Positions 35,876 through 45,040 of a DNA stretch of 64,000 nucleotides are shown piece by piece. Both the position numbers and the translations under genes were made by a program. The notes below the pieces were generated by a model. The model did not search any database and had not been told where the DNA came from. It saw nothing but the letters and a program-made list of their open reading frames with translations. Origin of the DNA: Xenorhabdus yunnanensis (lineage in GTDB: Bacteria; Pseudomonadota; Gammaproteobacteria; Enterobacterales; Enterobacteriaceae); NCBI RefSeq assembly GCF_028598805.1, contig NZ_JAQRFI010000011.1:1-64000 (forward strand). The letters run 5' to 3'. How positions within the stretch are numbered: position 1 is the first letter of the stretch; each line of letters starts with the position of its first letter.

Positions 35876-36504
35876 CAACACGACGATTAACAGCTCAAGA
35901 AATTGAGAAACTAGATTGGAAAAAAGTAGATAATCTGATGCCCGTCATCGTTCAACATGCCACCTCTGGAGCGGTGTTAATGATGGGCTACATGAATCAG
36001 GAAGCACTGAATGTAACGCTCAATTCTGGCAAGGTGACTTTTTTTTCCCGCACTAAGCAGCGATTATGGACAAAAGGCGAAAGCTCCGGCCACTTTCTGA
36101 ATCTGGTAGAGATCTATCCTGACTGCGACAACGATACTCTGCTGGCCTTAGTGAATCCTATTGGTCCAACCTGTCATAAAGGCACTGAGAGCTGCTTTGC
36201 GCCTGCACAAACCGAATGGGGCTTTCTCTATGAATTGGAACAATTACTGGCAAGCCGAAAAAACGCCTCACCGGACAGTTCCTATACTGCTCACTTATAT
36301 GCTAGCGGAACAAAACGCATCGCCCAAAAAGTTGGCGAAGAAGGTGTAGAAACCGCATTAGCGGCTACAGTAAATGACAGAGAAGAGTTGACCAACGAAG
36401 CCGCAGATTTGATCTATCACCTGCTGGTTTTACTCCAAGATCAAGAACTCGATCTTAGTCGTATCATCAGTCAATTGCGGGAACGGCACTCTACTCAACA
36501 GTAG
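35869..36504 (+). CDS. hisI: Bifunctional phosphoribosyl-AMP cyclohydrolase / phosphoribosyl-ATP pyrophosphatase HisI
   Basis: Second and third steps of the pathway fused in one protein. The N-terminal cyclohydrolase (to about 115) has the metal-binding [21 protein letters not shown]. The C-terminal pyrophosphohydrolase (from about 120) has [18 protein letters not shown] and [17 protein letters not shown]. 211 residues. The N-terminus is several residues longer than in E. coli if the overlapping ATG 35869 is used. Last gene of the operon. Confidence 0.97.
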
Positions 36505-36555
36505 AATTCCGAGCAGATAGAGTTCCGAGCAAAGATTGAAAATCTGAAAAATGTC

Positions 36556-36589
36556 AGCCACTTTGCCAAGTGATATGCACGAAGTGGCT
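36556..36589 (+). terminator. Probable his operon terminator
   Basis: The 8-bp stem AGCCACTT / AAGTGGCT has an 18-base loop and is followed by TTCTTACTGTCTT, 50 bp after hisI. Weak by itself. The 36590-36730 stretch that follows shows no gene. Confidence 0.5.
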
Positions 36590-36730
36590 TCTTACTGTCT
36601 TATTAGATGGCTTTTTATATCTGAGATCGTATGTAGCATCAATAACGGTAGCTATTCAAATTAACGCCCTCTTCTGCCACTCAAAGTGTCCAGCAAATTG
36701 TAAACCCATTGCCAATGGATTAGAGGCTAT

Positions 36731-37545
36731 TTAGCAGCCACAGACTCCTGCTGCGCTCATAGGGGGCTCAATTGAAGTTACAAAATTGCTTGGGACTGCT
36801 CCACAGTTAAAAACTCCATAGTGTGTACGGCCTTCACCAATCATACTAAACAAACTATGGTATCGGCTTTTGCAAATGATATCTGCTGTATTTCGACATA
36901 TTGGCACCGCTTTCCCTGCTGCAAATACATGTTCTTGATCAAACATAAAGTAAATGGGGGCATCAGGGAGATTACCTTTGTATATGGCGACCTGACCATA
37001 ATCTTGACAGCTATCTTCTAGATCAATCTTGAATAACCTGAGAGTCATTGAATACAGTCTTGCACCACCCAATTTTTCTTCAATGGATTTGTTATTAATA
37101 GTTTTTAAATTGCTTGCAACAATTCGTACATCCCGAAAGCCAGCATCACGCGCCATTCGCACAAAGTCGCCATAATACAATACATCACCAATACACTATC
37201 CAATCAGTAATGGATCATTTTTCAACTCTTGTGAAAGTCTGCGATCAGAGAAAATATCAGCAAAATAAATTTCTCCACCAGGTTTGAGTAACCGGGCCAT
37301 TCCCTGAAGCACATCAGATTTTGCAGCCGCTAGGTTAATGACGCAATTGGAGACGATGACATCGACACTATTCGGCGGTAAATTGAGTAGCTCCAAGGAC
37401 TCAATATTTCCGTGTATAAAATGTACATTACTTTCGTTGTAGCCATAGGCTTCCCGGTGATATTCAACGTAACTCTCAGCAAATTCAATTTGTTCAAGAG
37501 TAGCATCCACGCCGATAACGTTCCCTTCTGTATTTATTCATATAT
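36731..37545 (-). pseudogene. arsM: Decayed arsenite methyltransferase (ArsM-like)
   Basis: ArsM methylates As(III) with SAM. The remnant reads in one frame from the middle of the SAM domain (NVIGVDATLEQIEFAESYVEYH, then SNCVINLAAAKSDVLQGMARLLKPGGEIYFADIFSDRRL) to the C-terminal domain (YSMTLRLFKIDLEDSCQDYGQVAIYKGN...FNCGAV). The first 60-80 residues are missing: an in-frame TGA lies at about 37543-37545. A TAG at 37196-37198 interrupts LLIG-stop-CIGDVLY, at the position of the Glu in the GEC motif of the family, directly before the conserved Cys. It lies downstream of the permease gene on the same strand. ArsM identity rests on recalled family motifs. Confidence 0.75.
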
Positions 37546-37602
37546 TTATGATCAGTAACCTTCAGTGAAAATGAGTGGCAATCTACTCATTCGGATTAGC
37601 AT

Positions 37603-38607
37603 TCAGAAAAATAGGAAAGTCGTGTAACCCGCAATCATTGCCATAGCAAAAATAACCGCCACAAAGGTCGCCAAGAGCTTAAATGTAAATAGGGAGCGTA
37701 ATAAAATTAACTCAGTCAGGCTGGCACCAGCACCACCGATAATTAACGCCAGAATCGTTCCGGTGCCGACCCCTTTCGCCATCAAGGCTGCTGAAAGCGG
37801 TATCAAGGCTTCGACACGAATATACAGCGGCACGCCAATGACAGCAGCAATTGGAATAGCAAAAGGATTATCTGAGCCAGAATATTGTTCGAGCAGGCTA
37901 GTAGGTACATAGCCATAGATCACACTGCCGATTGCTATACCAATAATTAGATACGGCAGGACATCCTTGAAATCTGACCAAGCTTCCTGCCACAAACCAC
38001 TATACTTACTTTTCGGACGCTCAGTTTTGATGGTTTGGTTATCGCAGCAACCTGTAGATTGCGTGGTGATCTGGGGAGCAGGACAACAGGAAGTCGCTAT
38101 TGATTCACAACTGTTTGATACCGTTGGCTTAACGTCACAACTACTCCCAGAAACCCCGCAACCAGACACCTCTTCATGGCGTATATAACGTTCAAATCCC
38201 AATTTTTGTAGCGACCATCCGGCACCAAGTGAGACCAGAAGAGCTGATAGTACGTAAATAGCTGTTAGCGTCAGACCAAAAGTAACAACAAGCAATACAA
38301 CGATGATGGGGTTCAATAGAGGGGAAGTAAATAGAAATACCATCATCGGACCAAAACCAGTTTTGGCACGAATTAGCCCTTTCAACATAGGAATGGTCGA
38401 ACAACTACAAAAAGGGGTGATAGATCCGAGGATTGCAGCCAAAAAATATCCTCTTTTCCGGTTAGCACTCAGTAAAGCTTCCACCTTGGATGGGGGTATA
38501 TGTCGCTGGAGAATACCAACCAATAAACTAATACCAATGAATAAAGCTGATAACTCTATGGCGAGAAAGACAAACATGTTTAAAGTTTCTTGCAATTGAG
38601 AAGACAT
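37603..38607 (-). CDS. arsP: ArsP/DUF318-family permease
   Basis: ArsP-type permeases export trivalent organoarsenicals such as methylarsenite; other members of this family have unknown substrates. The 334 residues contain about eight helices in two groups separated by a cytoplasmic-type loop. The family motif GSITPFCSCSTIPMLKGL lies near 55-75. The central loop (about 145-195) is very Cys-rich (GCGVSGSSCDVKPTVSNSCES, then SCCPAP and GCCDNQ), a likely thiophilic-metal site. GGAGG precedes the ATG. It is divergent from an ArsR-type repressor and upstream of a dead arsM, which together favour an organoarsenical role. Confidence 0.8.
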   Translation of the reverse strand: MSSQLQETLNMFVFLAIELSALFIGISLLVGILQRHIPPSKVEALLSANRKRGYFLAAILGSITPFCSCSTIPMLKGLIRAKTGFGPMMVFLFTSPLLNPIIVVLLVVTFGLTLTAIYVLSALLVSLGAGWSLQKLGFERYIRHEEVSGCGVSGSSCDVKPTVSNSCESIATSCCPAPQITTQSTGCCDNQTIKTERPKSKYSGLWQEAWSDFKDVLPYLIIGIAIGSVIYGYVPTSLLEQYSGSDNPFAIPIAAVIGVPLYIRVEALIPLSAALMAKGVGTGTILALIIGGAGASLTELILLRSLFTFKLLATFVAVIFAMAMIAGYTTFLFF

Positions 38608-38628
38608 TCTAAACCTCCAAATATCTAT

Positions 38629-38648
38629 ATTTCTAGTTTTATGGAAAT
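38629..38648. promoter_or_regulatory. Operator-like palindrome 1 between permease and repressor genes
   Basis: ATTTCTA - 6 bases - TGGAAAT: an imperfect inverted repeat whose left half is identical to that of the second site 61 bp away. It lies 22 bp upstream of the permease start. Confidence 0.6.
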
Positions 38649-38689
38649 ATTGGAGATATTAGATTGCCATTACCGTTCCTGTCAATTAT

Positions 38690-38709
38690 ATTTCTAGAAA
38701 CATAGAAAT
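38690..38709. promoter_or_regulatory. Operator-like palindrome 2 upstream of the ArsR-type gene
   Basis: ATTTCTA - 6 bases - TAGAAAT: a perfect 7-bp inverted repeat ending 18 bp before the repressor start codon. This is the size and position expected for an ArsR-family operator controlling its own gene. Confidence 0.65.
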
Positions 38710-38727
38710 TTTTGTTTAGAGACGCAC

Positions 38728-39069
38728 ATGAAACATGAAGAAGTCGCATCTAGTCTGGCTGAACTGGGGAATAGTCACCGATTAGCCATATTTCGCTTTT
38801 TAGTTAAGGCCGACCATCAGGGAGCTTCCGTCGGAGAAATTCAGAAAGCCCTGGATATTCCTGCTTCAACACTATCACATCATCTCGCCCGCATGGTGAA
38901 GGTTGGGCTAATCCGTCAAGAGAAGCACAGTCGTACTATTGTATGTATACCTGAATACCAGCACTTGGAAAACTTGATCAACTTCTTGCAAGAAGAGTGT
39001 TGTGTGGGAATTTCGGTTGAACACTTCACCGAACAATCATGTGGGTTATATAAAAAACAGAAGTGTTAG
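38728..39069 (+). CDS. ArsR-family transcriptional repressor
   Basis: Winged-helix repressor that leaves DNA on binding a thiophilic ligand. The 113 residues include the recognition region IPASTLSHHLARMVKVGLIRQEK (about 44-66). Cysteines sit at 73, at the vicinal pair 91-92 (LQEECC), at 105 and at 113. The C-terminal CC plus a later Cys resembles the As(III)-binding arrangement of C-terminal-type ArsR proteins, and differs from the E. coli plasmid type, whose cysteines lie in the recognition helix. It is divergent from the permease gene and flanked by twin palindromes. The exact metal or organometal is inference. Confidence 0.88.
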   Translation: MKHEEVASSLAELGNSHRLAIFRFLVKADHQGASVGEIQKALDIPASTLSHHLARMVKVGLIRQEKHSRTIVCIPEYQHLENLINFLQEECCVGISVEHFTEQSCGLYKKQKC

Positions 39070-39252
39070 AAGAAGGCGATATTTCTGTCAAGGATACGGA
39101 ATAAAGTCACAGTATACCTGAAAGGAAAAACAGATACGTGCAGTGCATCTGTACACTTTTGAAAACAGATACTTACTGCCAGAAAAAATTACTATTAGTG
39201 GTTGATAGTGAAGATTTTTTATCATTTATAGCATAATTTGCCTGTCATCTAA

Positions 39253-39289
39253 TGAAAAACACATTCTCTGAGGGAAAATGTGTTTTTCA
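39253..39289. terminator. Bidirectional terminator between arsR-type gene and yiaY
   Basis: The perfect 13-bp stem TGAAAAACACATT / AATGTGTTTTTCA has an 11-base loop, between convergent genes. Confidence 0.85.
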
Positions 39290-39346
39290 AAGGATTAGAA
39301 TTCATGTTACCAGAACACTCAGTGACTAAAATCGCGACTCAGTGAG

Positions 39347-40498
39347 TTACATTGCCGCGTTAAAGATAGCAAAGATTTCTTCATGAGAAGCTTGAATTGG
39401 GTTAGTGAACCCACAAGCATCTTTCAATGCATTGGTCGCCAGTGTTGGCAAATCTTCCTCTTTTACATTCAACTCAGACAAACCTGACGGAATATTTACA
39501 TCTTCTGCCAATTCAGAGATCGCTTGAATACAGGCTTCAGCACCTTGCACATCGTTTAAAGTATTAACCTCAACGCCCATAGCAGCGGCAACCTCTTTCA
39601 AACGTGCAGCAGAAACTTTTGCATTGAATCTCTGTACATGTGGCAATAAGACCGCATTACAGACACCATGTGGCAAATCATAGAATCCACCTAACTGGTG
39701 TGCCATAGCATGGACATATCCTAAAGACGCATTATTGAATGCCATACCTGCTAAGAACTGGGCATAAGCCATATTCTCACGCGCTTCCATATCATTTCCA
39801 TCTTCAACGACACGACGCAAATTATGACTAATCATTGTCACGGCTTTCAACGCACAAGCATCAGTGATAGGGTTAGCCGCCGTAGAGACATAAGCCTCAA
39901 TCGCATGGGTCAATGCATCCATCCCCGTCGCGGCAGTCAATCCTTTTGGCATTCCTGCCATCAACGCAGAATCATTGACTGACAAAATAGGCGTAACATT
40001 TTTATCCACAATTGCCATTTTGATATGGCGTTCCACATCCGTAATAATACAGAAGCGTGTCATTTCAGATGCCGTTCCCGCAGTCGTATTGATAGCAATC
40101 AAAGGTAGCTGTGGTTTAGCTGAACGATCAACCCCTTCATAATCACGAATATCCCCACCATTAGCTGCCACTAATGCGATACCTTTTGCACAATCATGCG
40201 GTGAGCCACCACCTAAAGAGATCACACAATCGCAATTATGTTGACGCAGAATTTCCAAACCTTCCGCAACATTAATCGTCGTTGGGTTTGGATTTGTTCC
40301 ATCATAAATTGCACTTTTTATCCTGACATCCGCCAGTAAAGCCTGAACTTTTCCAACAACACCAATCTCATTTAGCACCCGGTCAGTAACAATCAAAGCC
40401 TGTCTGTAGCCATAATTTTTCATTAATTCGATAGCTTCAGTCATGCATCCCATGCCGATTTTATTCACTGGCGGGATAAAGAAAGTTGATGCTGCCAT
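39347..40498 (-). CDS. yiaY: Iron-containing alcohol dehydrogenase, YiaY type
   Basis: Group III NAD-dependent alcohol dehydrogenase (FucO/AdhE-C family), oxidising primary alcohols or diols; the natural substrate is unknown. The 383 residues are very close to E. coli Yia[33 protein letters not shown] (NAD site), [13 protein letters not shown], the metal site region [14 protein letters not shown] and [32 protein letters not shown] precedes the ATG. It is divergent from the YeaK-like gene and lies in the accessory interval between hisI and gnd. Confidence 0.9.
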   Translation of the reverse strand: MAASTFFIPPVNKIGMGCMTEAIELMKNYGYRQALIVTDRVLNEIGVVGKVQALLADVRIKSAIYDGTNPNPTTINVAEGLEILRQHNCDCVISLGGGSPHDCAKGIALVAANGGDIRDYEGVDRSAKPQLPLIAINTTAGTASEMTRFCIITDVERHIKMAIVDKNVTPILSVNDSALMAGMPKGLTAATGMDALTHAIEAYVSTAANPITDACALKAVTMISHNLRRVVEDGNDMEARENMAYAQFLAGMAFNNASLGYVHAMAHQLGGFYDLPHGVCNAVLLPHVQRFNAKVSAARLKEVAAAMGVEVNTLNDVQGAEACIQAISELAEDVNIPSGLSELNVKEEDLPTLATNALKDACGFTNPIQASHEEIFAIFNAAM

Positions 40499-40652
40499 TT
40501 GAAACTCCTTAGATTTTACTGAAGTATTTCAAAGCTCAATGTAAGAGAATTAGATTACAATGTGACATTTATCTCTCTCAGTAATTTTGACCAGAATCAA
40601 TAATTGCCTATGTAAAATTAAAAAAATAGGTATCAATTTTTACTTTGAGTTT

Positions 40653-41162
40653 ATGCAGGAGAATATTTTGCTAAAAAACGACATTTTTGAACGCCTCACT
40701 GCCTTATTGGACACTAACAATGCCCACTATCGTATTATAGAACATACTACTGGTGGTCGTTCAGAAGAAGTGGCAAAAATACGGGGAACCCATCTAGGGC
40801 AAGGAGCTAAGGGCCTGGTCTGCCATGTGAAAGGAAATGGCTATCGGCAGTATGTCCTTGCTGTCTTGCCTGCGGATCAACAGGCCGATCTTGCAGCTCT
40901 TGCCAAACAAGTGGGAGGAAGCCGGGCTTCTCTGGCAAGCCCCAAAGAAGTTTCTGAATTGACTTACTGCGTTTTTGGTGCCATTCCACCATTTAGTTTC
41001 CACCCAGACCTAAAGTTAGTTGCCGATCCACTATTATTCGAGCGCTATGATGAACTGGCATTTAATGCGGGTAGTTTGGAGCGCTCGATTATTTTGAATA
41101 CGCAAGATTACCGTCGCATCGCTGTACCAGAATTAATTGCTTTTCGGAAAATAGCCAATTGA
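40653..41162 (+). CDS. yeaK: YeaK-type aminoacyl-tRNA deacylase (YbaK/ProX family)
   Basis: Trans-acting editing proteins of this family hydrolyse mischarged tRNA; E. coli YeaK deacylates misacylated Ser- and Thr-type tRNA. The domain covers the whole protein: GRSEEVAKIRGTHLGQGAKGLVC with the catalytic-type Lys, ADQQADLAALAKQVGGSRASLASPKEV and FGAIPPFSFHPDLKLVADPLLFERYDELAFNAGS, nearly as in E. coli. Start options are ATG 40653 and TTG 40668; the latter has a well-spaced AGGAG. A longer upstream extension is not family-like. Confidence 0.9.
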   Translation: MQENILLKNDIFERLTALLDTNNAHYRIIEHTTGGRSEEVAKIRGTHLGQGAKGLVCHVKGNGYRQYVLAVLPADQQADLAALAKQVGGSRASLASPKEVSELTYCVFGAIPPFSFHPDLKLVADPLLFERYDELAFNAGSLERSIILNTQDYRRIAVPELIAFRKIAN

Positions 41163-41258
41163 GGCTAACTCGAAGAAATTACCCAATAAATTAAAACTAA
41201 ATTAAACAAAGTTTACATTTTGCTATAATTTAACCAGACAAAAATGAGCGATTATTAT

Positions 41259-41399
41259 ATGAGTAATATTTTTGTTCTGGTAATACTCGGTCTTGCTATC
41301 CTCAGCCTCGCTATATTCCTTTTCCTTCACGATGCAGAGATAGCACAATGGTTGGAGATATTTGTGCAACGATTGCTTAAGTGGCAACCTTCAACTTGA
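41259..41399 (+). CDS. Small single-pass membrane protein (hypothetical)
   Basis: A 46-codon ORF beginning MSNIFVLVILGLAILSLAIFLFLHD has one strong N-terminal hydrophobic helix followed by an amphipathic segment EIAQWLEIFVQRLLKWQPST. An in-frame ATG five codons upstream (41244) is an alternative start. No clear ribosome site. It lies between yeaK and the gnd terminator. I do not recognise it; the charge and hydrophobic pattern fit a real small membrane protein, but it is unproven. Confidence 0.5.
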   Translation: MSNIFVLVILGLAILSLAIFLFLHDAEIAQWLEIFVQRLLKWQPST

Positions 41400-41418
41400 G
41401 ACTTTAGTTTAACTTAGT

Positions 41419-41446
41419 AAAAAAGGTGCTGATAACTCAGCACCTT
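41419..41446 (-). terminator. Terminator of gnd
   Basis: The 10-bp stem AAGGTGCTGA / TCAGCACCTT with a TAAC loop is followed by a T-run when read on the minus strand, 40 bp past the gnd stop codon. Confidence 0.85.
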
Positions 41447-41486
41447 AACTTTAAACATGTTTATTTATTATAAAGATATCTAATAA

Positions 41487-42893
41487 TTAACCCAGCCATT
41501 CAGTGTGGAAAACACCTTCTTTATCAGTACGCTTATAAGTATGCGCACCAAAGTAATCGCGCTGTGCCTGAATCAAATTAGCAGGCAATACAGCAGAACG
41601 ATAGCTATCGTAATAAGAGATAGCAGCAGAGAATGTTGGCGTTGGGATACCATTCTGCACACCGTAGGAAACAACATCGCGCAGAGCTTGCTGATATTCG
41701 TCTGCAATTTGTTTGAAATAAGGTGCTAACAGCAAGTTAGCGATAGCTGGGTTTTCATTGTATGCATCCGTGATTTTTTGCAGGAATTGTGCACGAATAA
41801 TACAACCAGCCCGGAAGATCTTAGCAATTTCGCCATAGTTCAGATCCCAGTTGTACTCATCCGATGCCGCCTTCAACTGTTGGAAGCCTTGCGCATAAGA
41901 CACAATCTTACCCAAATACAGAGCACGGCGAACTTTCTCAATAAATTCAGCCTTATCTCCGTTAAATGGCTGGGCTTCCGGGCCTGACAGCACCTTGGAT
42001 GCAGCGACGCGCTGATCTTTCAGGGAAGAGATATAGCGTGCAAATACAGATTCCGTGATAAGTGTTACCGGGATACCTAGATCCAGCGAGCTTTGGCTGG
42101 TCCACTTACCGGTGCCTTTGTTGGCTGCTTCATCCAGAATCACGTCAACCAGATATTTTCCTTCTTCATCTTGTTTACGGAAAATATCAGCAGTAATTTC
42201 GATCAAATAGCTGCTCAGCTCGCCTTGGTTCCAATTACTGAATACTTCAGCCAATTCCTGATTACTCAGGTTCAATGAATTTTTCAAAAGAGAATAGGCC
42301 TCTGCAATCAACTGCATATCACCATATTCAATGCCATTGTGAACCATCTTCACATAATGGCCTGCACCATCTGCCCCGATATAAGCAACACAAGGCTCAC
42401 CATCAGCTTGGGCAGCGATCTCTTTCAGAATTGGTGCCACCAACTCATAAGCTTCTTTCTGACCACCCGGCATAATTGAAGGGCCTTTCAATGCGCCTTC
42501 TTCACCGCCAGAAACACCTGTACCGATAAAGTTAAAACCCTGAGCAGACAACTCACGATTACGGCGGATAGTATCCTGAAAATAGGTGTTGCCACCATCG
42601 ATCAGAATGTCACCCTTATCCAAATGTGGTGTCAGTGATGCAATGGTTTTATCCGTAGCTTCACCAGCCTTAACCATCAACAGAATACGACGTGGCTTTT
42701 CCAGCGAATCGACAAACTCTTCAATGGAATAACTTGGAACTAATTTTTTCCCTGGATTTTCAGCAATAACTTCATCAGTTTTATCGCTTGAGCGGTTAAA
42801 AATAGATACAGAATAACCACGGCTTTCAATATTCAACGCCAGGTTGCGCCCCATTACCGCCATACCGACAACACCGATCTGTTGTTTGGACAT
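41487..42893 (-). CDS. gnd: 6-phosphogluconate dehydrogenase (decarboxylating)
   Basis: Third enzyme of the oxidative pentose phosphate pathway: 6-phosphogluconate + NADP gives ribulose 5-phosphate, CO2 and NADPH. From ATG 42893 the product is 468 residues (E. coli 468): [20 protein letters not shown] (NADP site), [37 protein letters not shown] with catalytic Lys, and the C-terminal tail [19 protein letters not shown]. The open frame extends 45 codons further upstream but lacks family similarity. In E. coli gnd is next to the O-antigen cluster; here it faces yegH and no polysaccharide genes are nearby. Confidence 0.97.
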   Translation of the reverse strand: MSKQQIGVVGMAVMGRNLALNIESRGYSVSIFNRSSDKTDEVIAENPGKKLVPSYSIEEFVDSLEKPRRILLMVKAGEATDKTIASLTPHLDKGDILIDGGNTYFQDTIRRNRELSAQGFNFIGTGVSGGEEGALKGPSIMPGGQKEAYELVAPILKEIAAQADGEPCVAYIGADGAGHYVKMVHNGIEYGDMQLIAEAYSLLKNSLNLSNQELAEVFSNWNQGELSSYLIEITADIFRKQDEEGKYLVDVILDEAANKGTGKWTSQSSLDLGIPVTLITESVFARYISSLKDQRVAASKVLSGPEAQPFNGDKAEFIEKVRRALYLGKIVSYAQGFQQLKAASDEYNWDLNYGEIAKIFRAGCIIRAQFLQKITDAYNENPAIANLLLAPYFKQIADEYQQALRDVVSYGVQNGIPTPTFSAAISYYDSYRSAVLPANLIQAQRDYFGAHTYKRTDKEGVFHTEWLG

Positions 42894-43183
42894 GAATAAC
42901 TCCCGTCTAATAATGACTGCTGCCCACCCAAGATGCATACGTAATACCAAGTGTATTACATGCCGTATGCAACAAAACAGAGTGAGCAATTTGTTAATGA
43001 GGTCACATGTTAACTCAGGAAAGGCCATAGAGGGTAGTTATTGATGCAACCGATACCGTCGAGATGTTTTTTTGCTGAAAAAATTTCCAACTGAGATAAA
43101 TCACCTATTGATATTTCGCACTTCAATACGCATTATTTAATAGTCGGCAAATGCCGTCCTATTAAAAAGGTAAAACAAATTGT

Positions 43184-44764
43184 ATGGAATGGATCGCTGA
43201 TCCGACGATATGGGCAGGTCTGGCCACACTTATCGTTTTAGAAATTGTTCTCGGAATAGACAACTTAATATTCATTGCCATTCTGGCAGATAAACTTCCT
43301 GAAAAAGAGAGAGATAAAGCTCGCCTGACAGGGCTTTCCTGTGCCCTTATCATGAGGATATTGCTGCTATTCAGCCTATCCTGGCTCATTTCCCTGACTA
43401 ATCCATTGGTTACTTTATGGGAACATCCTCTCAGCGCCCGTGATTTAATTATGTTGATAGGGGGTATCTTCTTGCTGTTCAAAGCAACAATGGAATTGAA
43501 TGAACGGTTAGAAGGAAAAAACCTGCATACCAATCAACAACGCAAAGGAGCCAGCTTCTGGGCAGTAGTTGTGCAAATTATTGTCTTGGATGCAGTATTT
43601 TCTCTCGATTCTGTTATCACTGCCGTGGGGATGGTCGATCACATTGGTATTATGATTGCTGCTGTGATCATCGCCATGATCCTGATGATATGGGCTAGCA
43701 AATCTCTGACAAAATTCGTCAATGCGCATCCCACAATCGTTATTCTGTGTCTCAGCTTCTTACTGATGATCGGCTTCAGCTTGGTTGCTGAAGGCTTTGG
43801 CTATCACATTCCGAAAGGCTATCTCTATGCAGCCATAGGCTTCTCCATCATGATTGAAGCACTGAATCAGTTCGCTCAGTTCAATCGCCGCAAATTCTTG
43901 AGTGCTTCCCGCTCCCTGCGCGAAAGAACCGCAGAGGCTGTTCTTCACATTTTAAATGGTAAACGTGAAAACGCTGCACTTGATAACCATACTTCCAACC
44001 TGATTGCGGATCATACAGAGAACAAAGAAGTCTTTGAGCCTCAAGAACGCCAGATGATCGCCCGCGTTCTCAGCATGGCACAACGTACCGTCAGCAGTAT
44101 CATGACTTCACGCCATGATGTGGTTTATCTTGATGTCCATGCTCCTACAGAAAAATTAACTACGCTACTGGAACAAAAGCCACACACGCGAATTGTGGTC
44201 ACAGACGAACAGACCAGTGATGAGCCTCTTGGTGTTGTACATGTGATTGATATCCTTAATCAACAGCTGACTCACAATACTTTTGATTTAAGGAAGTTAG
44301 TCCAGCAACCGTTGATTTTCCCTGAATCTCTCTCCCTGCTACAAGCGTTGGAACAGTTCCGTCAGGCACAAACACACTTTGCTTTTGTTGTTGATGAATT
44401 CGGTTCTGTTGAAGGGGTAGTTACGGTAACTGATGTGATGGAAACCATTACAGGCAATCTCCCTGTCGGTAGCGGAGAGCTTGATGCTCGCCATGATATT
44501 CAGGTTATGGAAGAGGGGTATTGGATTGCCAATGGATTTATGCCACTGGAAGATTTAGTGCTTTACGTGCCACTGCCATTGGATGAAAAACGAGAATATC
44601 AGACATTGGCAGGCCTGTTAATGGAATATCTGCAACATATTCCACAACAAGGTGAGCAATTGAAGATTGGTGACTATCTGTTTGAAGCATTGGAAATCAC
44701 CAGCCACCGCATCAATAAAGTGAAGATTACCTCACTGAAAGTGGAAGAATACGCTGAAATATAA
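43184..44764 (+). CDS. yegH: TerC/CorC-type membrane protein YegH
   Basis: Integral membrane protein of unknown substrate, possibly metal-related. The 526 residues comprise a TerC domain of about seven helices ([44 protein letters not shown], with the family acidic residues in the helices), a pair of CBS domains (about 300-415: [40 protein letters not shown]) and a CorC/HlyC C-terminal domain. The length fits E. coli YegH (527), and the neighbour in E. coli is also asmA, but here a fibre gene separates the two. Confidence 0.9.
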   Translation: MEWIADPTIWAGLATLIVLEIVLGIDNLIFIAILADKLPEKERDKARLTGLSCALIMRILLLFSLSWLISLTNPLVTLWEHPLSARDLIMLIGGIFLLFKATMELNERLEGKNLHTNQQRKGASFWAVVVQIIVLDAVFSLDSVITAVGMVDHIGIMIAAVIIAMILMIWASKSLTKFVNAHPTIVILCLSFLLMIGFSLVAEGFGYHIPKGYLYAAIGFSIMIEALNQFAQFNRRKFLSASRSLRERTAEAVLHILNGKRENAALDNHTSNLIADHTENKEVFEPQERQMIARVLSMAQRTVSSIMTSRHDVVYLDVHAPTEKLTTLLEQKPHTRIVVTDEQTSDEPLGVVHVIDILNQQLTHNTFDLRKLVQQPLIFPESLSLLQALEQFRQAQTHFAFVVDEFGSVEGVVTVTDVMETITGNLPVGSGELDARHDIQVMEEGYWIANGFMPLEDLVLYVPLPLDEKREYQTLAGLLMEYLQHIPQQGEQLKIGDYLFEALEITSHRINKVKITSLKVEEYAEI

Positions 44765-44796
44765 TCAGAAATCTTAAAACCACAACACCTACTAAG

Positions 44797-44825
44797 AAAA
44801 AACCGGCATAAGGCCGGTTTTTTTA
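44797..44825 (+). terminator. Terminator after yegH
   Basis: The stem AAACCGGC / GCCGGTTT, extended by A and T tracts, has a 5-base loop and a long T-run, about 35 bp after the stop codon. Confidence 0.9.
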
Positions 44826-45040
44826 TTCCTATAAGTTTTATCAGTTTGAGTTAATTTTTAGGATATTTGCTCACGATTACACCAAGTACAATGACCCCGA
44901 TTCAATAGCAGTTAAGTTAACAGAAAATAGCAGTTAGCGGGGATGTCGCACCGCCTTCATATGGCCCAAGAGCTTTACAAAGCTCTTTTGTGGCTGAGTT
45001 AGCAATACATACATTTATTGTTGATAAGTGAGGGTTTTAT

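Noticed and set aside
36590-36730. Possible extra gene between hisI and the arsM remnant
   Set aside because: No frame of useful length or with a start signal on either strand.
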